The notes beneath the pieces are model-generated. The model was given only the letters and a program-made list of their open reading frames with translations. It was not told the origin of the DNA and searched no databases. A DNA stretch of 22,759 bases from Muribaculaceae bacterium (lineage in GTDB: Bacteria; Bacteroidota; Bacteroidia; Bacteroidales; Muribaculaceae). The DNA lies in NCBI GenBank assembly GCA_017545095.1, contig JAFYCU010000014.1, forward strand, positions 1-22,759, read 5' to 3'. A program made the translations under genes and the position numbers. The stretch's first letter is position 1. Each line of letters starts with the position of its first letter. Positions 12,808 to 19,600 of this stretch are shown piece by piece.

Positions 12808-13877
12808 CCCGCCGCGACGTCAGCCACGACTACACCAGCCGATGCTTCTACATGATCACCCTCACCGTGCTCGGCCGCCACCCCGTGCTCGGACAGGTGG
12901 ACGGCACCTCGCTTGCTCCATGCATGAAGCCATCGCTGCTCGGTGCCGCAGTGCAGCGTGAGTGGGGCAGCATCAGCACCCACTGCTCGCAAGTGGCTGT
13001 GGTGGCTTGCCAGCTTATGCCCGACCATCTGCACGGCATCCTTTATGTGCGGGAGCCAGTGAACTTCCCTCTCGGGAATGTGGTCAAGGGCTTCAAGCTC
13101 GCTTGCAACCGGGTACTGCGCGAGCTGCTGGCGGCGATGAAATCGCCGCTTACCGAGAAGGAGCAAGCCCTGCTGCACCTTGCCGCCTTGCGGCAGCCAG
13201 GCAAGGCCGTGCTGTGGAGCGAAGGCTACAACGACATCATCCTGCGCTCTTATGATGAACTGGAAACGTGGAAACAATACCTGCTCGACAATCCGCGCCG
13301 CCTGCTGCTCAGGCGGGAGCACTCCGAGTGGCTGCGGCCATTTTTCGACCTGCCACTGGGGCAGCATAAGTGCTGCGGCATCGGCAATCGTGACCTGCTC
13401 GACGCACCAGTGCGTGTGCAGGTGCACATCTCACGCAGCATGCCTCAGGAGCAAATCAACCGGGAGCGAGAAAGCTTACTGGAGCAGGCGAGGGCTGGAG
13501 CAGTGTTGGTATCCCCATCTGTCTCTCCTGGCGAGAAACAAGTCATGCGAGCCGCTTTCGAGGCCGGGATGCGCCTGATTGTTATTCAAGAGAACGGCTT
13601 CACTCCATTGAGCAAGCCTCACCGTCAGTTTTTCGAAGCCTGCGCTCAAGGTCGCCTGCTGCTCCTCTCCCTTTGGCGACATCACAACGAGAAACGGCCG
13701 CTCACCGCAGCCAAGTGCGCCGCCATGAACCAGCCCGCGAAATATGCAATAAATAAAGCCAAAGCCCGGGTCGCCTTTTATCCGCAAGCCCTTCCCCGCA
13801 AGCGGCGATTCCATCGCCGCCCCGGTGCCTCGCCGCCCCAGTGTATCATCCGTTCCCTTTTCCGCAGGCGGCGATGA
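12804..13877 (+). CDS. REP-associated tyrosine transposase (RAYT, HUH/Y1) with extra C-terminal domain
   Basis: The product is 357 residues, far longer than a typical single-domain RAYT (about 150-200). Residues 1-180 carry the Y1 transposase fold: TSRCFYMITLTVLGR near the N-terminus, the metal-binding LMPDHLHGIL with the HUH pair His75 and His77, and WKQYLLDNPRR with candidate catalytic Tyr159. Such enzymes cut and join single-stranded DNA at REP hairpins. Residues about 203-315 form a second region (VQVHISRS, AGAVLVSPSVSPGEK, AGMRLIVIQENGF, ACAQGRLLLLS) that looks like a Rossmann fold of the DprA/SLOG kind; this is inferred by pattern only. The gene contains an inverted REP copy (codons 109-116), and its last 30 or so codons run through two more copies, the stop codon lying in a REP loop. 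REP copies flank it on both sides. Confidence 0.83.
   Translation: MTRRDVSHDYTSRCFYMITLTVLGRHPVLGQVDGTSLAPCMKPSLLGAAVQREWGSISTHCSQVAVVACQLMPDHLHGILYVREPVNFPLGNVVKGFKLACNRVLRELLAAMKSPLTEKEQALLHLAALRQPGKAVLWSEGYNDIILRSYDELETWKQYLLDNPRRLLLRREHSEWLRPFFDLPLGQHKCCGIGNRDLLDAPVRVQVHISRSMPQEQINRERESLLEQARAGAVLVSPSVSPGEKQVMRAAFEAGMRLIVIQENGFTPLSKPHRQFFEACAQGRLLLLSLWRHHNEKRPLTAAKCAAMNQPAKYAINKAKARVAFYPQALPRKRRFHRRPGASPPQCIIRSLFRRRR
13130..13152 (-). repeat. REP-like palindrome inside the RAYT gene, reversed
   Basis: On the minus strand this reads TAAGCGGCGATTTCATCGCC plus GCC, differing from the intact family sequence at the first base of this stretch and in the loop (TTC). The 8-bp stem is perfect. 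On the plus strand it is read in the RAYT frame as A-A-M-K-S-P-L (residues 110-116), between the HUH motif and the catalytic Tyr. Confidence 0.7.
13796..13821 (+). repeat. REP-like palindrome at the RAYT 3' end
   Basis: Identical over 26 bases to the copies at 5919 and 5961. It lies inside the annotated RAYT reading frame, which reads it as R-K-R-R-F-H-R-R. Confidence 0.85.
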
Positions 13878-13886
13878 ATCGCCGCC
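13863..13886 (+). repeat. REP-like palindrome variant containing the RAYT stop
   Basis: A 9-bp perfect stem (GGCGGCGAT / ATCGCCGCC) around a two-base GA loop, preceded by CGCA. The TGA stop of the RAYT frame (13875-13877) uses the last stem base and the loop. It is in direct orientation, 67 bases from the previous copy. Confidence 0.78.
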
Positions 13887-13966
13887 CCGGTTACTACCCA
13901 AAAACCGAACAGGCCATCGCCGTTACACGGGATGGTTCTTTTGTAACATTTTGCCTGGGCGGTTTT

Positions 13967-14140
13967 TTACGAGACCGGCTCTGTGGTGGTGTCGTCGGCA
14001 CTTTGCTGCGCTTTTTGCTGTCTGAGCCGGTCGCGGTAGGCGGCGAGGTAGCGGTTGCGGTGCTGCTGGCGCTCGCGGGCGCGGCGCGCCTGGTGCTTGG
14101 CCACGTCCTGCGCGTGGTATTCGTAGTTGTTGTCGGCCAT
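13967..14140 (-). CDS. Small basic protein (57 residues) downstream of recR
   Basis: Reading the minus strand from the ATG at 14140 gives 57 codons ending in TAA at 13967-13969. The product begins MADNNYEYHAQDVAK and continues as a strongly basic, Gln/Arg/Ala-rich region (QARRARERQQHRNRYLAAYR) likely to be one helix, with an acidic-polar tail (SADDTTTEPVS). Only five bases separate its start from the recR stop, so the two are almost certainly co-transcribed. No family is recognised. The high charge suggests a nucleic-acid or ribosome partner, but that is speculation. Start, spacing and codon pattern look like a real gene. Confidence 0.55.
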   Translation of the reverse strand: MADNNYEYHAQDVAKHQARRARERQQHRNRYLAAYRDRLRQQKAQQSADDTTTEPVS

Positions 14141-14145
14141 CGGGG

Positions 14146-14775
14146 TCAGTCGGTTTTGAACGATTCGGAGAACAGGGTGCGGTTCTGGATGGAGCGGCCC
14201 AGGGTGAGCTCGTCGGTGTACTCGATTTCGTTGCCCACGCTCACGCCGCGCGCGAGCATGGTGATGCGCACGTCGGGGTAGGGTGCCAGGCGGCGGTAGA
14301 TGTAGAAATTGGTGGTGTCGCCCTCCATGGTGGCGGCCAGGGCGAGGATCACCTCGCGGATGCCGCCGGCCTTGACACGTTCTACCAGCGAGTCAATCTC
14401 GATGTCCTGCGGCCCGATGCCGTCCATGGGCGAGATGAGCCCGCCCAGCACATGGTACAGGCCGTGGTGCTGGTGGGTGTTCTCGATGCTCATCACGTCT
14501 TTCACATTCTCTACCACGCAGATGGTGCTGGCGTCGCGCACCGGGTTGGCGCAGATGGGGCACTGCTCGGTCTCGCTGATGTTGTGGCATGTGCGGCAGT
14601 AACGGATTTCGCGCCGCAGCCGCATCACGGCCTCGCCCAGGGCCACCGCCTCGCCCTCGGGCTGCTTGAGCAGGTGCAGCACCAGCCGCAAGGCCGTCTT
14701 GCGCCCAATCCCCGGCAGCTTCGCAAACGCGCTCACAGCCGACTCCAATAACGTAGATGCAAACTCCTGATCCAT
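14146..14775 (-). CDS. recR: Recombination mediator protein RecR
   Basis: The 209-residue protein has the full RecR order: helix-hairpin-helix with [20 protein letters not shown] at 17-36, a four-cysteine zinc finger [16 protein letters not shown], a Toprim domain starting [14 protein letters not shown], and the C-terminal [21 protein letters not shown] typical of RecR. It works with RecO (and RecF) to load RecA on single-stranded gaps. Length is normal. It is followed by a 57-codon gene after five bases. The upstream region is AT-rich and borders the GxxExxY cassette; no promoter with correct spacing was found. Confidence 0.97.
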   Translation of the reverse strand: MDQEFASTLLESAVSAFAKLPGIGRKTALRLVLHLLKQPEGEAVALGEAVMRLRREIRYCRTCHNISETEQCPICANPVRDASTICVVENVKDVMSIENTHQHHGLYHVLGGLISPMDGIGPQDIEIDSLVERVKAGGIREVILALAATMEGDTTNFYIYRRLAPYPDVRITMLARGVSVGNEIEYTDELTLGRSIQNRTLFSESFKTD

Positions 14776-14822
14776 TATTCTAAGAAATTGATTTCAAACA
14801 ATAGTGATTATTTTCTATTAAT

Positions 14823-14839
14823 CAGACAACTAAAGACAA
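14823..14839 (+). repeat. Left inverted repeat of the GxxExxY cassette
   Basis: CAGACAACTAAAGACAA matches the reverse complement of 15328-15344 in 16 of 17 positions. The two arms enclose the AT-rich GxxExxY gene, outer ends 522 bp apart. No obvious target-site duplication is seen. Confidence 0.55.
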
Positions 14840-14856
14840 TCAAGGACAATGATGAA

Positions 14857-15287
14857 TCAATATCCAATAATTACGTGTCCATCGACTGCAACAATTTGCT
14901 TGGTGTTGTCGTCATAGAAATAACGTTCAACTATAGCAGTTTGAGGCTGGAAATTGACCAATATGCCGCAGGGCATTTTTAGGATTCTCATGTAGTTGAA
15001 TAGTTGAGCACGGTGGTTTTTGACCAGTTCAGACACCGCCTTGCATTCCACTATAATGTTTTTTTGCATAAAAAGTCAAGACGGAATATTGCCTGCATGG
15101 GTTTGCTGCGATATGATGGGTGGAACGTATCTTCACGACGAAAAGGGATTCCCTGTTCCGTTAATTCAAATTCCAGTCCTTCTTGATAGCAAGCCTCGTT
15201 AAGTCCTGGACCAAGCTCTCGATGTACTTGACAAATCGCACCAACTACAGGATAAATTTGCTCCTTGAGCATTTGAATGTCAATCAT
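14857..15287 (-). pseudogene. GxxExxY family protein (PD-(D/E)XK nuclease-like), frameshifted
   Basis: Two minus-strand frames together make one protein. The first (15287-15051) gives 78 residues starting MIDIQMLKEQIYPVVGAICQ and containing G-L-N-E-A-C-Y, the GxxExxY motif, and RLDFLC with the acidic residue of a PD-(D/E)XK site. The second (15069-14857) supplies IIVECKAVSEL with the ExK part, then HRAQLFNYMRILKMPCGILVNF, typical of the family's C-terminus. The break is at a run of seven A (15059-15065 on the complementary strand); eight A would restore one frame of about 143 residues. It may be a true pseudogene, an assembly error, or expressed by slippage. The gene is much more AT-rich than its neighbours and is bracketed by inverted repeats. 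Function of the family is unproven. Confidence 0.8.
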
Positions 15288-15300
15288 TTATATGATATTG

Positions 15301-15344
15301 CCTTAAGTTGTCCTTAATTGTCTTAAGTTGTCTTTAATTGTCTG
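15301..15344 (-). repeat. Tandem 10-11 bp repeat and right inverted repeat of the GxxExxY cassette
   Basis: Four imperfect units of the type CTTAAGTTGT/CTTTAATTGT occur in a row. The last 17 bases (15328-15344) are the inverted partner of 14823-14839. It lies between the GxxExxY gene start and the end of the DUF2207 gene. Confidence 0.6.
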
Positions 15345-15407
15345 ACCCTATATCGTATATATGGCCTGTTCCTTGTTGTTTTCTTTTTTATTTTGATAGT
15401 GGAGAAG

Positions 15408-17213
15408 TTATCGTATTCCGCTGCCTCCGCCTCCGCTGGAGCCTCCACCGCCGCCGTAGCTGGAGTGGCCGCCTCCGCCGGAGCTGCTCTCGCGGGCGGC
15501 TCGCTCGGCTGCGAGGCGTTCCTCGCGTTCGGCGGGCGTTTCGTAACGCTCGATATAGGTCACCGCACGGTTCATCTGTGTGGTGAGCAGTGTGCCGGTG
15601 GTCACGGTCTCGAGCAGGTCGTCGAGCGTGGTGCGCACATCCAAGGGCCACACTTTCTTTAGGTTCTTCGCCACCTCGTCGGCGATGCCAAACAGCGTGG
15701 CATAGACCAGATACTCTTTCCAAATCGACACTTCGTCGATCTTGCGCTCGCCGCTCAAGGTGAACTCTTGCAGGAATTTCTTCAGTCCGAACACTGCGTT
15801 GGCGTCCTGTGGCGTGATGCGGCTGATTGACAGCGAGGGCAGGTCGTTCAACCCCCTTTTGAGCTGTTGCACATAGGCGCGGTGCTCCACCGGGAACTGC
15901 TTGGCATAGGTCTGAAGCTCTTTGGGTTGCAACACATGGTCGTCGCCGGCCACATTCCACATGAAGCGTTGCAGCAGATACATGATTTGGTCCTCGCTGT
16001 GGCGGCCTTTCTCTAAAGGCGGCGGCCCGGGGTTGGCGATTTGTATCACGCGCTCCAGGTTGCCTTTCTGGTCCACTTGCCGCTGCACGGTGAGCCGCCC
16101 CTGATGCACCATGCGCAGGATGTAGGCCCCCATCTGGTGTGAGCGCGCTGTGGTGGTACGTCCCACCGTGTCGAGCACCGCCTTGGCGTGGTTGAGGTCG
16201 CCCTCCAAGGGGATGTCGCGGCTCCACTGCTGCGACTCGGCCTTGGTGACACCAAACAGACGGTTGAGCTGGTAGTCGCGCTTGAAATTGCTGCGCGAAC
16301 TGAAAATGCCGGTGATGAGCAGGAATGGTGCGATTAGCCAGGCGATGATGCCAGCCAGGTCGCCCAACCCGTCGAGCATCTCCAGCCAAGTGCTGCGCTT
16401 GGGGTCGTAGCCCTCGCCGCCGGGCGACGACTGCTTGCGGGCCTTGTCGTAACGCTCCACATCCTCGATGTTGTAGTCGCTGCCCTTGAACACCTGCTTG
16501 AGCAGCTTGTCGGTGTAGATTCCCTTGACATCGGTCACAGGATGGAACATGCCTTTCTCGAAACGTGCGGTCACGGTCACCTTCTCATGCTCGTTGAGAA
16601 GCGGCTCGGTGGTCTCGGCCACAATCTTGCCGTCGATGATGTCCTTGGTGCCGTAGTGTCCGAAGCTCCAGATGCGCGTGTTGTCGTGGGTGAACGCACC
16701 GTCTTGCTTGCTGATGGTCACGCGCACGTGTTCGGGATAGGGCGTGGAAGCATCGAAGAAGTGGAAGCTGAAGCCATCGTAGTCGTCGTAGCTCTGCACC
16801 ATGCGCGTGAGGGTGTAGCGCACCACATAGGTGCGTCGCCCTTGCGCACCGATGCCCCAGCACAGCTCGGGCCCGCCTTCGCCCTGGTAGATGCCGCACC
16901 GCAGCGCTTTCTCGCCGCGCGACCGGTCTTCGTCCCAGCGGCGGTCTACTTCGAACACATGTCCGCGCTCGTCGCTCACCGCAAGCTCGCCCACTTCCAT
17001 CACGCCCAGGTTATACATCTTAATATATGCCTCGGTGCCTGCGGCCGAGATACTGTAGGAGCGAGTCTCGATCACGCGTGCGTGGCCTTGGTCGTTGAGC
17101 ATCACCTGGATGTCGACATCGTAGAGCGTGTGTGCGAACGCAAAGCCGCTGCTCATGGCCAGCCATAATGCCATCAGGGTCGAGCGCAGGGATTGGGTAG
17201 TGAGGTGTTTCAT
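15408..17213 (-). CDS. DUF2207 domain membrane protein
   Basis: Starting at 17213, where the ATG overlaps the preceding stop as ATGA, gives 601 residues with a signal peptide (MKHLTTQSLRSTLMALWLAM...AFA). An in-frame ATG at 17324 lies inside the preceding gene and lacks a signal peptide at its end. The N-terminal half (from HTLYDVDIQVMLNDQGHARV) is the extracytoplasmic DUF2207 beta domain; a hydrophobic segment LAGIIAWLIAPFLLITGIF follows near 305-325; the C-terminal half is a cytoplasmic helical region. The tail is Gly/Ser-rich and ends GGGGSGIR, as commonly seen in this family. Function is unknown; DUF2207 genes often sit beside lemA, as here, and are thought to relate to the envelope. Confidence 0.85.
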   Translation of the reverse strand: MKHLTTQSLRSTLMALWLAMSSGFAFAHTLYDVDIQVMLNDQGHARVIETRSYSISAAGTEAYIKMYNLGVMEVGELAVSDERGHVFEVDRRWDEDRSRGEKALRCGIYQGEGGPELCWGIGAQGRRTYVVRYTLTRMVQSYDDYDGFSFHFFDASTPYPEHVRVTISKQDGAFTHDNTRIWSFGHYGTKDIIDGKIVAETTEPLLNEHEKVTVTARFEKGMFHPVTDVKGIYTDKLLKQVFKGSDYNIEDVERYDKARKQSSPGGEGYDPKRSTWLEMLDGLGDLAGIIAWLIAPFLLITGIFSSRSNFKRDYQLNRLFGVTKAESQQWSRDIPLEGDLNHAKAVLDTVGRTTTARSHQMGAYILRMVHQGRLTVQRQVDQKGNLERVIQIANPGPPPLEKGRHSEDQIMYLLQRFMWNVAGDDHVLQPKELQTYAKQFPVEHRAYVQQLKRGLNDLPSLSISRITPQDANAVFGLKKFLQEFTLSGERKIDEVSIWKEYLVYATLFGIADEVAKNLKKVWPLDVRTTLDDLLETVTTGTLLTTQMNRAVTYIERYETPAEREERLAAERAARESSSGGGGHSSYGGGGGSSGGGGSGIR

Positions 17214-17596
17214 AACTTCTTGCGTGTGATGAAAAAGTAACGGCAAAGGCGATATATCACCCAAATGCCTCCGCCGATGATAGCCAGCGCCAGCATGCCC
17301 GAGAGGAAGAGGTGTTCGAGACACCAGTCGATGAGCGTGCCAGTGTTGCCCGTGGTGGTCTTTTGCGCTCCATCGGTCATCATGGGGCTGTTCAGCTCAT
17401 CGGGGGTGAATGCGCTGGCGGCGGCAATCACCGAGTCGGTGTTGAAGTCGTCAACAACCTCGATGCTGTCGGTGTTGTCAACAAGTTCTGGATCTTCGGT
17501 CGGCATGTTGTCCACATCAACCATGTTGGCTTGTGCACCACACGCCAGCCATCCGCATACCGCTATCGTGAAGATGAAAATTCTAAAGGTGGCCAT
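17210..17596 (-). CDS. Small exported/membrane protein between lemA and the DUF2207 gene
   Basis: A 128-residue protein with an N-terminal signal segment (MATFRIFIFTIAVCGWLACG), an acidic, low-complexity middle (TEDPELVDNTDSIEVVDDF at about 33-51), and a hydrophobic helix LFLSGMLALAIIGGGIWVIY near 96-115 followed by a basic end (FFITRKKL). The predicted topology is signal peptide, periplasmic acidic region, single membrane anchor, short cytoplasmic basic tail. It starts 9 bases after lemA and its stop overlaps the DUF2207 start by ATGA, so the three genes form one operon. No known family is recognised; a partner or scaffold of the LemA/DUF2207 pair is a guess. Confidence 0.7.
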   Translation of the reverse strand: MATFRIFIFTIAVCGWLACGAQANMVDVDNMPTEDPELVDNTDSIEVVDDFNTDSVIAAASAFTPDELNSPMMTDGAQKTTTGNTGTLIDWCLEHLFLSGMLALAIIGGGIWVIYRLCRYFFITRKKL

Positions 17597-17605
17597 ATCA
17601 AAGCT

Positions 17606-18166
17606 TTACTCAAAAATCTGCGGCATGCCGCGCTTGCTCTCATCATCGGTCTTGAGGTAGTCGCGCTCGCGGAAGTTGAGCATACTGGCCACGAACGACG
17701 ACGGCCACTGGCGCACGGCACGGTTGAGCAGCGTGGCGGAGTCGTTATACACCATGCGGCTCATGCGCACGTTCTCCTCATACTGCTTCACCCCGGCCAT
17801 AGTCTCCTGGTACAGACGGTCGGCCTTGAGGTCGGGATAGGCTTCGCTGATGGCCATCAGTCGGCTCATGATCGACGAGATTTCGCCTTCTTGTCGCACC
17901 ACGTCTTCGGCGGTAGTCACTCCGCCTTGGCGCCGCTGTGCAATCACGTTGATGAGGGTCTGGCTCTCATGCTCGGCATATTTGCTTGCCGTCTTGGCCA
18001 GGGCAAGCAGCACGTCCCAGCGGGAGTTGAGCTGCACCTCGATTTGTCCCAGGGCGTTCTTGCAGTTCTCGTCAAGGGTCACCAACCGGCGCTGTGTCGA
18101 CACGAAATAGAAAAAGCAGCACACGGCCAGCGCAACAATCACTAAAAGGATAATAGTAGCAGTCAT
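17606..18166 (-). CDS. lemA: LemA family protein
   Basis: The start at 18166 gives 186 residues, the usual LemA length, beginning MTATIILLVIVALAVCCFFYF, a single N-terminal membrane helix. It continues with NALGQIEVQLNSRWDVLLALAKTASKYAEHE, the family signature of a long helical bundle facing outward, and EAYPDLKADRLYQETM. A longer in-frame start at 18319 would translate through the promoter region and is rejected. LemA proteins are envelope proteins of unclear role, frequently encoded with TPM or DUF2207 membrane proteins. It is the first gene of a three-gene operon and has a consensus-like promoter about 80 bases upstream. Confidence 0.92.
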   Translation of the reverse strand: MTATIILLVIVALAVCCFFYFVSTQRRLVTLDENCKNALGQIEVQLNSRWDVLLALAKTASKYAEHESQTLINVIAQRRQGGVTTAEDVVRQEGEISSIMSRLMAISEAYPDLKADRLYQETMAGVKQYEENVRMSRMVYNDSATLLNRAVRQWPSSFVASMLNFRERDYLKTDDESKRGMPQIFE

Positions 18167-18244
18167 ATCGCTAAAAGTATTAAATGATGAATAATTCCAT
18201 AGTTCAGCGTTTGCGGCATTTTGTATGTCCCGCTGTTCAATTTG

Positions 18245-18276
18245 CAAAATTAAGCGTTTTTCATGATATTTGCAAA
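18245..18276 (-). promoter_or_regulatory. Bacteroidetes-type promoter for the lemA operon
   Basis: On the minus strand TTTG (18276-18273), 20 bases, then TAATTTTG (18252-18245), an exact fit to the Bacteroides -33 TTTG / -7 TAnnTTTG consensus. Predicted transcription begins roughly 70 bases before the lemA ATG. Confidence 0.7.
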
Positions 18277-18297
18277 TCTTGTGCCATTTAGTTTGTT

Positions 18298-18324
18298 CAA
18301 TGCGTAATGCACAATGCACAATGA
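18298..18324 (+). repeat. Heptamer repeat (CAATGCA)n
   Basis: Units CAATGCG, TAATGCA, CAATGCA and a partial CAATGAT. It lies in the 360-bp divergent gap between lemA and mdh, upstream of both promoters. The rest of that gap (18325-18420) holds a GC-rich block with no recognised feature. Confidence 0.6.
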
Positions 18325-18424
18325 TTACGATGCGGCGATGAACTCATGACCCTGAGGTTGGGGAGGCCATGGGCTTGGTGCGCGGTCGCCTAACCTGTCG
18401 TCCTACGTTAATGTTATTAAATTC

Positions 18425-18456
18425 TTGCGCAATTCATGAATTAATTACTATCTTTG
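18425..18456 (+). promoter_or_regulatory. Bacteroidetes-type promoter for mdh
   Basis: TTG at 18425-18427, a 21-base spacer, and TATCTTTG at 18449-18456, matching TAnnTTTG. The predicted leader to the ATG at 18527 is about 65 bases and AT-rich. Confidence 0.68.
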
Positions 18457-18526
18457 CAGTTCATTTTTGCAGATATTGCAGAACGAGATAAATTTAAAGC
18501 ATAAATATTTAAACAGATTACAAGAC

Positions 18527-19519
18527 ATGGCATTTTTAACTCACGACAAGCTCGTCATCGTCGGTGCTGCCGGCATGATTGGCTCCAACATGGTTCAGAC
18601 TGCATTGATGATGGGTTTGACCGATGATATCTGTCTCTACGACGTGTTCTCGCCCGAGGGTGTGGCCGAGGAGATGCGCCAGAGTGGTTTTGGTAACGTG
18701 AAAATCACCGCTACCACCAATGCTGCCGAGGCCTACACCGGTGCCAAGTATATCATCTCCAGTGGTGGCGCACCGCGCAAGGAGGGTATGACACGCGAGG
18801 ATCTGCTGGCCGGTAACTGCAAAATTGCTGAGGACCTGGGCAAGGACATCCAGCGCTATTGCCCCGATGTGAAGCATGTGGTGATTATCTTCAACCCTGC
18901 CGACCTCACTGGTTTGGTCACGCTGCTTTATTCAGGACTGAAGCCTTGTCAGGTGACCACCCTCGCCGCGCTCGACACCACGCGCTTGCAGAGTGCGCTG
19001 GCCAAGAAGTTCGGTGTGATGCAGGACGAGATCGAGGGTTGTGCCACTTATGGCGGCCATGGCGAGCAGATGGCCGTGTTTGGGTCACACGTCACCATTG
19101 CCGGGCGCAAGCTCACCGACATCATCGGCACTGAGGAATTCCCCGTGCAGGAGTGGGACGAGATGAAGACCGCCGTCACGCAGGGTGGGGCAGCCATCAT
19201 CAAGCTCCGTGGCCGCAGCTCGTTCCAGAGCCCGGCTTATCTGTCGGTGGAAATGATTCGTTCCGTCATGGGCGGCGAACCGTTCCGCTTCCCTGTGGGA
19301 ACCTATGTGAACAACGGCAAGTACAACCACATCATGATGGCCATGAAGACCACGCTCGGCCCCGATGGTGCCGCCTACGAGGTGCCGCAGGGCACTCCCG
19401 AGGAGAACGCTAAGCTCGATGCCAGCTACGGGCACCTGTGCAAGATGCGCGACGAGCTGGTGACCTTGGGCATTGTGCCTCCCATCAGCGAGTGGAGCAA
19501 GATCAATCCAAACCTATAA
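18527..19519 (+). CDS. mdh: Malate dehydrogenase
   Basis: The 330-residue enzyme interconverts malate and oxaloacetate with NAD(H). The start at 18527 places the nucleotide-binding strand (DKLVIVGAAGMIGSN) at residues 7-21 as expected; an upstream in-frame ATG at 18467 would begin in the leader just after the promoter. Visible are the substrate-loop arginine in GGAPRKEGMTREDLL, the conserved NPAD segment, TLAALDTTRLQSALAKKFGV with the catalytic Asp and Arg, and YGGHGEQMAVF with the active-site His. It is typical of the LDH-like MDH of Bacteroidetes, used in the reductive branch to succinate. Single gene with its own promoter and a terminator at 19560-19590. Confidence 0.94.
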   Translation: MAFLTHDKLVIVGAAGMIGSNMVQTALMMGLTDDICLYDVFSPEGVAEEMRQSGFGNVKITATTNAAEAYTGAKYIISSGGAPRKEGMTREDLLAGNCKIAEDLGKDIQRYCPDVKHVVIIFNPADLTGLVTLLYSGLKPCQVTTLAALDTTRLQSALAKKFGVMQDEIEGCATYGGHGEQMAVFGSHVTIAGRKLTDIIGTEEFPVQEWDEMKTAVTQGGAAIIKLRGRSSFQSPAYLSVEMIRSVMGGEPFRFPVGTYVNNGKYNHIMMAMKTTLGPDGAAYEVPQGTPEENAKLDASYGHLCKMRDELVTLGIVPPISEWSKINPNL

Positions 19520-19559
19520 GCGCAAGGCTCGCAGGATGTTTTCATAATTGTTGGTTGGG

Positions 19560-19590
19560 CGGCGAGGCGAGCGGTCTCGCCGTCTTTTTT
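19560..19590 (+). terminator. Rho-independent terminator after mdh
   Basis: Stem CGGCGAG (19560-19566) with CTCGCCG (19576-19582), or alternatively GGCGAG (19566-19571) with CTCGCC (19576-19581), followed by TCTTTTTT at 19583-19590. It begins 40 bases after the mdh stop. Confidence 0.8.
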
Positions 19591-19600
19591 CGGCGCAACG

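Noticed and set aside
13841..14281. A 146-codon plus-strand frame across the REP, the small gene and recR
   Set aside because: It is antisense to recR and to the 57-codon gene, low in complexity (Val/Leu/Ala/Gly), and lacks any motif.
18167..18319. LemA start at 18319
   Set aside because: The extra 51 residues are translated from a promoter matching TTTG-N20-TAATTTTG and are not like LemA; the start at 18166 gives the family N-terminus.
18332..18339. GCGGCGAT as another REP copy
   Set aside because: Only one half of the stem is present, with no ATCGCCGC partner and no GCAA prefix, so an 8-bp match may be chance.
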